Shown in pieces: positions 53,007 through 59,454 of a stretch of DNA of 64,000 bases. The position numbers and the translations under genes are program-made. The notes beneath the pieces are model-generated. The model ran no database searches. It saw only the letters and a program-made list of their open reading frames with translations, and had not been told where the DNA came from. Source of the DNA: Flavobacterium franklandianum (GTDB lineage Bacteria > Bacteroidota > Bacteroidia > Flavobacteriales > Flavobacteriaceae); NCBI RefSeq assembly GCF_007097365.1, contig NZ_VJZR01000003.1:186001-250000 (forward strand). The letters are read 5' to 3'. Each line of letters begins with the position of its first letter. Position 1 is the first letter of the stretch.

Positions 53007-53500
53007 AGCAAAAATCAAATAACAAATAAATTCTAAATATTAATTTTTTAAATTTTCAAAACTTAAAAAAGTAAATAAAATTTTAGTTGGTTTAGGATGA
53101 CTTTTCTAATATGGCTGAAAAAATTTTTTTTAGTTCGTCTGATTCTTGTATTAATATATTTATTTCTGATTCAAATTCTAAATTAGTAGCTCTCATTATT
53201 TTTAACCAATAACTGCTTTCTTTTGCCTCTTTTCTACAAATTTTGATTCTAAAGCAAAAATCTTTCTTGCTCAACGATTCATTTGCTTCAATATAATTTG
53301 CACCAACTGATCCGGATGATCTAACATATTGTTTTGCATCTTCAATATTAGAAATGTTTCGTGGTAATTTTTTTTAAAATAATCTTGAATCTATTGCAAA
53401 TTTCAAAGTTCGTTCTTCTAAATCGTATTTTTTTGGTTCCATAAGATTTTGAATTTTGAATTTTTTCGATTTTGAATTTATTTGTTATTTGATTTTTGCT
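53007..53500. mobile_element. Cassette with perfect 27-bp inverted repeats around a four-helix-bundle gene
   Basis: Positions 53007-53033 and 53474-53500 are perfect reverse complements over 27 bases. They enclose the broken four-helix-bundle gene (53092-53442). The right end lies six bases behind the DUF1599 stop codon, the left end 38 bases before the DoxX start, exactly between two genes that are normally neighbours. No transposase is present. The repeat itself has period-7 character like the stop-codon arrays elsewhere in the window. Confidence 0.7.
53092..53442 (-). pseudogene. Four-helix-bundle protein (23S rRNA intervening-sequence family), nonsense mutation
   Basis: ATG 53442 opens a 117-codon frame that is intact except for one in-frame TAA at 53376-53374. 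The parts read MEPKKYDLEERTLKFAIDSRLF, stop, KKLPRNISNIEDAKQYVRSSGSVGANYIEANESLSKKDFCFRIKICRKEAKESSYWLKIMRAT and on to LEKSS. The segment RSSGSVGANYIEANESLSKKDF and the motif KICRKEAKESxYWL are characteristic of the family. The stop replaces what is usually Leu in FLKKLP (TTA to TAA), a single-base change. A fragment could still be made from an internal ATG at 53274. Function of the family is unclear. Confidence 0.85.
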
Positions 53501-53505
53501 ATTTG

Positions 53506-54048
53506 TTATTTACCATTTTTCATTAATATCAAGGCAAAAACAGCATAATTAATCATATCCTGATAATTTGCATCGATGCCTTCAGAAACCAAAGTTTTTC
53601 CTTTATTGTCTTCAATTTGTTTCACTCGAAGTAATTTCTGCAAAATTAAATCTGTCAAAGAACTCACTCTCATTTCGCGCCAAGCTTCGCCATAATCGTG
53701 GTTTTTGTCTTCCATTAATTGTTTGGTCAACGCAATTTTTTGGTCGTATAATTCAGTTGCCTTTTCCACATTCAAATCAGGCTGATCGACAACTCCAAGT
53801 TCGAGTTGTACCAATGCCATAATAGAGTAATTTATAATTCCGATGAATTCGCCGTTTTCGTCTTCGTCTATTTTTCGAACTTCGTTTTCCTGTAAACTTC
53901 TTATTCTTTGGGCTTTGATATAAATTTGGTCTGTTAGCGAAGGCAATCTCAAAATGCGCCAAGCACTACCATAATCTTTCATTTTATTGATAAATAGCGA
54001 GCGACAAATTGCAATTACGCTATCATATTGTTGAGAAGTTATGTTCAT
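53506..54048 (-). CDS. DUF1599 protein (two-repeat nucleotide-modification type)
   Basis: A 180-residue protein with two similar halves. The first (about 8-85) has CRSLFINKMKDYGSAWRILRLPSLTDQIYIKAQRI; the second (about 98-178) has TKQLMEDKNHDYGEAWREMRVSSLTDLILQKLLRV. Each contains a K-x-DYG-AWR pattern and ends in a Met-rich helix (INYSIMALVQLE, INYAVFALILM). This is the DUF1599 family, thought to resemble all-alpha nucleotide pyrophosphatases; that link is from memory. It is divergent from folP. Confidence 0.9.
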   Translation of the reverse strand: MNITSQQYDSVIAICRSLFINKMKDYGSAWRILRLPSLTDQIYIKAQRIRSLQENEVRKIDEDENGEFIGIINYSIMALVQLELGVVDQPDLNVEKATELYDQKIALTKQLMEDKNHDYGEAWREMRVSSLTDLILQKLLRVKQIEDNKGKTLVSEGIDANYQDMINYAVFALILMKNGK

Positions 54049-54136
54049 TTATTGGTTATATTTGTCAAAAAATTTCCTCAAAAATAAGAAATATTTATTG
54101 GATGTAAAAATGATAATTAACGAAATTTGATTTAAG

Positions 54137-54964
54137 ATGACAATAAACTGCAAAGGACAACTTATCGATTTGACAACTCCCAAAGTGATGGGGATTTTGA
54201 ATGTAACTCCCAATTCATTTTATGATGGTGGAATGTATAAAAGCAGCAGTGAAATGCTGACTAAAGTTGGCAAAATGCTCAGCGATGGAGCCACATTTAT
54301 TGATGTGGGAGCCTATTCCAGCAAGCCCAGCGCCGAATATGTTTCGGAAGAGGAAGAATTGCAAAGAATACTTCCAATTATCAATCTGATTTTAGAATAT
54401 TATCCAGAAACGTTACTTTCTGTTGATACTTTTAGAAGCGAAGTCGCGAAAGTTTGTATCGAAAATGGAGCGGCGATTATCAACGATATTTCTGCTGGAA
54501 ATCTGGATGATAATATGCTGGAAACCATTGCAAAATATAATGTTCCCTACATTATGATGCATATGCGCGGAACTCCCGAAACGATGCAAAAGATGACGAG
54601 TTATGAGAATATAGTCAAAGAAATTCTCTTCTATTTTTCTGAAAAAGTGGCTAGAGCGAGAAGTTTCGGTATCAACGATTTGATTATTGATCCAGGATTT
54701 GGTTTTGCTAAAACTTTGGATCAAAATTACGAAGTCTTGCAAAAAATGGAACTGTTCGAAATTTTGGAATTACCTTTATTAGCAGGATTTTCGAGAAAAT
54801 CTATGATTTATAAAACCTTGCAATCTTCTGCGAGCGACGCTTTAAACGGAACCACGGTTTTGAATACTGTTGCATTGACCAAAGGGGCCAAAATTCTTCG
54901 GGTTCACGATGTGAAAGAAGGGATGGAATGTGTTACCTTATTCAATAAAATCAACAATCAGTAA
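54137..54964 (+). CDS. folP: Dihydropteroate synthase
   Basis: A 275-residue TIM-barrel enzyme with the pterin-binding signature VMGILNVTPNSFYDGG near residue 19, GATFIDVGAYSSKP, SVDTFRSEVA, IINDISAG, IMMHMRGTP and the Lys/Arg motif LLAGFSRKSMI. It joins p-aminobenzoate to the pterin in folate synthesis and is the sulfonamide target. Its stop overlaps the start of the following lipoprotein gene by one base (TAATG). Confidence 0.96.
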   Translation: MTINCKGQLIDLTTPKVMGILNVTPNSFYDGGMYKSSSEMLTKVGKMLSDGATFIDVGAYSSKPSAEYVSEEEELQRILPIINLILEYYPETLLSVDTFRSEVAKVCIENGAAIINDISAGNLDDNMLETIAKYNVPYIMMHMRGTPETMQKMTSYENIVKEILFYFSEKVARARSFGINDLIIDPGFGFAKTLDQNYEVLQKMELFEILELPLLAGFSRKSMIYKTLQSSASDALNGTTVLNTVALTKGAKILRVHDVKEGMECVTLFNKINNQ

Positions 54965-55593
54965 TGAAATATTGTTCGTTAATTGCCCTTTTATTTTTAT
55001 TTTCTTGCGGAAATAAAGAAGACATTTTATTGCCAAAATCGGATGTAACGATAGTTTCGGATGTGGTCGATCATTCGCCAATTTATATTTTCTTTAGAGC
55101 CAAAGGAAAAGATACTTTGGCAGAAGTAAACCGAAAAAACTCCATTATTTCAACCAATTGGATTCTTAATATTGACAAGCGATTGCCGTTGCGATTGGTG
55201 ATTCCCGAAGTGATGAAATTACAGGAAAAAAAGCGAAATGAAGTCGCTCATAAAAATGAGTTAGCCGAAAATTATTATTCGTATGCTGATAGTATTGGCA
55301 AGAATATGGGGTTTCTACCTTTCACGAAAGTGTATTATACTATTGGAGAACCTGCAGGAGGTTATATGATTATTAGATTTAAAAAAAGGAATGATTTAGT
55401 TTTAGTTGATGGTAAAGAGATTCAAAAGAAAGAGCTTGTGAGTTATGTTTATAGTATAACTCATGTTGTTCAGCCTAGAATATTCCTGGTTTTTGATAAA
55501 AATATGTCATACGAAGAATATATTCAGACTAAAATTTTAGTTAGAAAACTAGATTCTTTCAATAATAATGTTCCTGAAGAATTTATCTATTAA
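54964..55593 (+). CDS. Lipoprotein coupled to folP, unknown
   Basis: A 209-residue lipoprotein (signal MKYCSLIALLFLFSC, Cys 15) translationally coupled to folP. The mature part (SDVTIVSDVVDHSPIYIFFRAKGKDTLAEVNRKNSIISTNWILNIDKRLPL) looks like a conserved Flavobacteriia family that often follows folP, related in style to biopolymer-transport periplasmic domains (TonB-ExbD accessory). I do not know its function. Confidence 0.8.
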   Translation: MKYCSLIALLFLFSCGNKEDILLPKSDVTIVSDVVDHSPIYIFFRAKGKDTLAEVNRKNSIISTNWILNIDKRLPLRLVIPEVMKLQEKKRNEVAHKNELAENYYSYADSIGKNMGFLPFTKVYYTIGEPAGGYMIIRFKKRNDLVLVDGKEIQKKELVSYVYSITHVVQPRIFLVFDKNMSYEEYIQTKILVRKLDSFNNNVPEEFIY

Positions 55594-55617
55594 AGTCTGA
55601 AAATATACAAATTTCAA

Positions 55618-55651
55618 CAACTGAACACTGCGACTGCAAACTGGCCACTTC
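55618..55651. repeat. Degenerate CAGTNNT-type array behind rlmH
   Basis: On the minus strand, right behind the rlmH stop (55652), CAGTTTG, CAGTCG, CAGTGTT, CAGTTG units occur with spacing of 6 to 8 bases. It resembles the array behind murQ. Confidence 0.6.
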
Positions 55652-56125
55652 CTATTGATGATGATACGGTTCATTCTTCAAAATCGTAAATCCGCGATAC
55701 AATTGTTCGATGAAAAATAAGCGCACCATTTGATGCGAAAATGTCATTAAAGACAGCGATATTTTACCTTGAGCTTTAGCATAAACTGTTTCTGAAAAAC
55801 CATAAGGACCACCAATGACGAAAACCAAAGTTTTTACTCCCGAATTCATTTTCTTCTGCAATTCCTCAGAAAATCCTACACTCGAAAAGGTTTTCCCGTT
55901 TTCGTCCAATAAAATAAGTTGGTCGGTTGGTGTTGTTTTAGCCAAAATCAATTCGCCTTCTTTTTCTTTTTGCTGGCTTTCCGATAAGTTTTTTACATTC
56001 TTGATGTCGGGAATAATTTCTAAATCGAATTTGATATAAAACGACAAACGTTTTTGATATTCGTCAATCAAGGATTGCAAATTTTTATTATCGGTTTTGC
56101 CAATGGCGATGAGTTTGATGTTCAT
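55652..56125 (-). CDS. rlmH: 23S rRNA (pseudouridine1915-N3)-methyltransferase RlmH
   Basis: A 157-residue SPOUT-class methyltransferase of the normal RlmH length. Typical segments are KLIAIGKTDNKNLQSLIDEYQKRL at the start, LILLDENGKTFSS, FVIGGPYGFSETVY and the trefoil-knot end SLSLMTFSHQMVRLFFIEQLYRGFTILKNEPYHH. It methylates pseudouridine 1915 in 23S rRNA helix 69. It converges with the folP-lipoprotein unit. Confidence 0.96.
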   Translation of the reverse strand: MNIKLIAIGKTDNKNLQSLIDEYQKRLSFYIKFDLEIIPDIKNVKNLSESQQKEKEGELILAKTTPTDQLILLDENGKTFSSVGFSEELQKKMNSGVKTLVFVIGGPYGFSETVYAKAQGKISLSLMTFSHQMVRLFFIEQLYRGFTILKNEPYHHQ

Positions 56126-56356
56126 TTTGTTGCATTTTAATAAAACAAAGGTATAAAATTGAGAATTAAATAAAATTGTTCCGTTTTTGATACTTCATTT
56201 TGTGATATTAATTTAAAATAAAAATAAATAATAGTTTAAAATACAATACACCCCTATTTTTTAAGGGGTTGACTAAAATATTGTGCTTATTTACATTACA
56301 ATACCGTCAATAATTAATTAAACATAACAAATTTTATTAAATTTGTAAAATAAACA

Positions 56357-56388
56357 TTGGAATTATTGTGAAATGATTGGTAATTTTG
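56357..56388 (+). promoter_or_regulatory. Probable amtB promoter
   Basis: TTG at 56357-56359 and TAATTTTG at 56381-56388 are separated by 21 bases; the -7 element matches TAnnTTTG exactly. The ATG follows 22 bases later. A small hairpin ACCCCT / AGGGGT at 56250-56255 / 56264-56269 lies about 100 bases upstream, of unknown role. Nitrogen control would be expected, but I see no recognisable site. Confidence 0.65.
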
Positions 56389-56410
56389 TGTAAAAATAAA
56401 TATAATAGTT

Positions 56411-57646
56411 ATGTTAGATGTAGGGTTAACCACTTTTATGATTCTTGCCACTAGTTTAGTGATGTTGATGACTCCCGGACTCGCCTTTTTTTACGGCGGA
56501 TTGGGTTGTAATAAAAATATTTTGAGTATAATGATGCAGAGTTTTGTTTCTATGGGAATTGGAACAGTCCTTTGGTTTGCTTTTGGATATTCGCTTTGTT
56601 TTAGCGGGAACATGAGTTCTGGATCCGATTTTTTCGGAATCATAGGCAATTTTGATAAGGCATTTTATCACGGCATTACACCTTCTACACTGTACTCAGC
56701 AGACAAACGTTTTCCAGAATATATTTTCATTGCTTACCAAATGATGTTTGCCATCATCACTCCTGCATTGATTACTGGAGCTTTTATCAACAGGGTTTCT
56801 TTTAAATCGTATGTTTACTTCCTGATTTTCTGGCAAATTTTTGTGTATTACCCATTTGTTCACATGGTTTGGGGTGGCGGATTGCTTGCTGAATGGGGTG
56901 TTTTTGACTTTGCAGGAGGAATTACAGTTCACGCAACGGCTGGTTTTGCAGCTTTGGCATCGGTATATTTTGTGGGAAGACGAACCAATAAACACGAACC
57001 TAATAATATTCCTTTGGTAGCCATTGGAACTGCATTGCTTTGGTTTGGCTGGTACGGATTTAATGCGGGAAGCGAATTGGCGGTCAATTCGATCACGATT
57101 TCCTCCTTTTTGAATACAGATACAGCAGCTTCTTTTGCAGCAGTTACTTGGTTATTTATCGAATGGAATACGGGCAACAAGAAACCTACTTTTGTCGGAT
57201 TGATGACTGGAGCGGTTGCTGGTTTGGCTACAATAACTCCTGCTGCGGGTTATGTAGATATTTATTCGTCGGCAATTATTGGAATTATAGCGGCTTGCGG
57301 TTGCTTTTTGGCTGTAAAGTATAAGGAAAAGAAAGGTTGGGATGATGCTCTAGATGTATGGGGAATTCACGGAATGGGCGGTATAATAGGTACTATTTGT
57401 TTGGGTTTCTTTGCCAATAGTTCTATAAATGAAGCGATACCAAATGGTTTGTTTTTTGGAGGTGATGGAATGTTACTGTTTAAGGAATGCGTTGCCATTG
57501 TTTTTGCAACTAGTTATGCGTTCTTTTTTACCTTATTATTGTTTAAAATAATCAATAAGTTCATTCCTGTAAAAGTTACCGATGAAGATCAAGAACTTGG
57601 ACTGGATTTGTCGCATCACGGTGAAGTTGCAAGACAACAGCGCTAA
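56411..57646 (+). CDS. amtB: Ammonium transporter (Amt family)
   Basis: A 411-residue protein with eleven membrane helices expected for Amt. Family motifs: MLMTPGLAFFYGGLGCNKNILSIMMQSF, WGGGLLAEWGVFDFAGGITVHATAGFAALA (first conserved His of the pore in HATAG) and DALDVWGIHGMGGIIGTICLGFFA (second pore His). It has no separate signal peptide. No glnK gene is adjacent; in many Bacteroidota it is. It ends in a strong bidirectional terminator. Confidence 0.96.
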   Translation: MLDVGLTTFMILATSLVMLMTPGLAFFYGGLGCNKNILSIMMQSFVSMGIGTVLWFAFGYSLCFSGNMSSGSDFFGIIGNFDKAFYHGITPSTLYSADKRFPEYIFIAYQMMFAIITPALITGAFINRVSFKSYVYFLIFWQIFVYYPFVHMVWGGGLLAEWGVFDFAGGITVHATAGFAALASVYFVGRRTNKHEPNNIPLVAIGTALLWFGWYGFNAGSELAVNSITISSFLNTDTAASFAAVTWLFIEWNTGNKKPTFVGLMTGAVAGLATITPAAGYVDIYSSAIIGIIAACGCFLAVKYKEKKGWDDALDVWGIHGMGGIIGTICLGFFANSSINEAIPNGLFFGGDGMLLFKECVAIVFATSYAFFFTLLLFKIINKFIPVKVTDEDQELGLDLSHHGEVARQQR

Positions 57647-57663
57647 CAGATAATTTAAATTCT

Positions 57664-57702
57664 AAAAAGGGCTACATTCATTATCGAATGTAGCCCTTTT
57701 TA
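57664..57702. terminator. Bidirectional terminator behind amtB
   Basis: AAAAAGGGCTACATTC (57664-57679) pairs with GAATGTAGCCCTTTTT (57686-57701) around a 6-base loop; runs of A and T flank it. It serves amtB and the converging small membrane-protein gene. Confidence 0.92.
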
Positions 57703-57718
57703 TTTATTTAAAAATTTC

Positions 57719-57928
57719 TTAACTGTCTAGAAAAGAATCGGTATTGTTTTTATTTTTTTTGAATAATTTTAGTAGCATCAATATCGCGGCTACAGCTTCA
57801 AAAGTCATTCCGATGATTAGAAAGAAAGTCGTCCAATCTTTTCGTTCGTGCGAGATTTTGAATATTACTCCAATAATAGTTAGCACGGCGCCAATTAGGA
57901 ACAGAACTAGGATTTGAGGATTTTTCAT
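57719..57928 (-). CDS. Small two-helix membrane protein, unknown
   Basis: From ATG 57928 the protein has 69 residues with two hydrophobic helices (ILVLFLIGAVLTIIGVIF and WTTFFLIIGMTFEAVAAILML) and a polar tail KKNKNNTDSFLDS. This is the GldL-like N-terminal pattern of short membrane proteins in Flavobacteriia, though no motility partner is near. The upstream ATG at 57982 gives a hydrophobic extension and is less likely. Confidence 0.7.
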   Translation of the reverse strand: MKNPQILVLFLIGAVLTIIGVIFKISHERKDWTTFFLIIGMTFEAVAAILMLLKLFKKNKNNTDSFLDS

Positions 57929-58043
57929 TAGATAATTATTAAGGATCAAAGATATTGAAAAGATATTGAAGTTAGACTTCAAAAATAGTTTGCGTTTTAA
58001 TCTCTTTAGGTTTAATTCCTCGAAGCTCTGCTTCGGTTTTTTT

Positions 58044-58121
58044 GCTACAGATTGCTTCGCCTTTTCGCTATTGCTCGAGTCACAGATTAAAATGATTTTT
58101 TAAAATCTTTGAATCTGTGGC
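58044..58121. repeat. Dispersed palindromic element, copy B
   Basis: GCTACAGATT (58044-58053) and AATCTGTGGC (58112-58121) are inverted ends with one mismatch. The inside carries GCTTCGCCTTTTCGCTATTG and CTCGAGTCACAGATT, the same arrangement as copy A at 30553-30632. It lies just behind the saccharopine dehydrogenase-family gene. Confidence 0.8.
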
Positions 58122-58123
58122 TG

Positions 58124-59284
58124 TTATTTTATTAATACCTCTGGGGCTCTGCCCCGAGGTAGTTTATTGTAATTTACATTTCGCTCTTTCAAATAGTTTA
58201 AAATATATTTAAAGCAAGTTTCGTGTTTTCCGATTAATTCAGGTGGGAAAACCCCTTTTTCTGTGAATAATCCTTCTAAAAACAGATTCGCAACAGCGGT
58301 TGCGGTATATCCTGTTGTTCGCGCCATCGATGAAGTTTGTGTTTCGGGGCAATATTCATCATATAAATTATAGACAACTTCTTCTATTTCCCCTTTTGTG
58401 TTTGTTCCTTTCAAGGTAATCCGCATCACAGTCAATTCTTCTTCGGTTTCACCCAATTTCCATTCGTTAAAGAGAATTTTGCTGGTAAAATCTATTGGTG
58501 AAATGGATGCTCCATTTACCAAAATCTTCTTTTCACTAAAGAATCCGCTATCTTTCAAAACCTTTATGTATTCAACGTGACCAGGATATCGAAGTGTTTT
58601 TTCCTTCATATTTTTGATATGAGGCATCGTGAATAGTATGGAGCGTAATCCATCAGAATTAAATGATTCTAGGGTTCCCACTTTATCAAATTCTACCAAT
58701 TCACAGTCGGTCAAGGCTTCACGAGTGATAATTTTTCCATTTTTGACATAACGGGCAGGGCGAGTATATTCTTCAATTACATCAATTGGCGAAAAAGGTG
58801 CTTTATAATTGAAGGGCCATTTTTTTAGCTTTGGTAAACCACCGACCAAAGTTTCAAAATCCGTCAATTTCAGTTTTTCATTATAATATCCTAAGATTAT
58901 ATTATGCATTCCTGGTGCAACGCCACAATCTACAATGGCTGTTACTCCTTTGGCTTTTGCCAATGCATCTAATTCTAGTGCGTTTTCTGGAAAAAAGGAA
59001 ATGTCCACCACATTTTTTCCAGCTTCAATTACGGTTTTTATGGTTTCGAAACCTAGAAATCCGGGTACAGCACACACCACTAAATCAAAATCTTTGAGTA
59101 TAGATAGTAGGTTTTCTTTATCGCAAACATCGACTTGTAAAACACCAATTTTTGGATGCTTTTCTTTGATGTATTCTAATCGTTGAATACTTAAATCTGC
59201 CAATGTTACCGAATGTTTTTTTGATAGATCTGCGGCCATTGCGCTACCTACCATTCCCGCTCCTAAAACTATTATATTGGTCAT
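58124..59284 (-). CDS. Saccharopine dehydrogenase-family oxidoreductase
   Basis: A 386-residue protein with an N-terminal Rossmann fold (IIVLGAGMVGSAMAADLS, about 4-21) and the family segments VVCAVPGFLGFETIKTVIEAGKNVVDISFFPE, VTAIVDCGVAPGMHNIILGYY and SSMARTTGYTATAVANLFLEG. It is of the reductase type acting on saccharopine or carboxynorspermidine-like substrates; lysine or polyamine metabolism is plausible. No lysine-pathway neighbour is present to decide it. Confidence 0.88.
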   Translation of the reverse strand: MTNIIVLGAGMVGSAMAADLSKKHSVTLADLSIQRLEYIKEKHPKIGVLQVDVCDKENLLSILKDFDLVVCAVPGFLGFETIKTVIEAGKNVVDISFFPENALELDALAKAKGVTAIVDCGVAPGMHNIILGYYNEKLKLTDFETLVGGLPKLKKWPFNYKAPFSPIDVIEEYTRPARYVKNGKIITREALTDCELVEFDKVGTLESFNSDGLRSILFTMPHIKNMKEKTLRYPGHVEYIKVLKDSGFFSEKKILVNGASISPIDFTSKILFNEWKLGETEEELTVMRITLKGTNTKGEIEEVVYNLYDEYCPETQTSSMARTTGYTATAVANLFLEGLFTEKGVFPPELIGKHETCFKYILNYLKERNVNYNKLPRGRAPEVLIK

Positions 59285-59374
59285 AAATATATTTTGTTGG
59301 GTTTAAAAAGTAAAGCTAAGATAGTGTTTCATTCGAATTATTAATATATTCAAGCAATGATATTTTAAACAAAA

Positions 59375-59408
59375 AAAACCTATGAAGTTTAAATGCTTCA
59401 TAGGTTTT
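59375..59408 (-). terminator. Terminator behind the outer-membrane beta-barrel gene
   Basis: AAAACCTATGAAG (59375-59387) pairs perfectly with CTTCATAGGTTTT (59396-59408) around an 8-base loop, with A- and T-runs on both sides. Confidence 0.9.
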
Positions 59409-59454
59409 TATAAAAAATAATAAGTTACCAATTTAACCTATTTTCGTGTATTTA

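Noticed and set aside
53092..53274. The 60-codon frame treated as a complete small gene
   Set aside because: The preceding 56 codons in the same frame are clearly the same protein family, separated only by one stop, so it is the second part of a broken gene.
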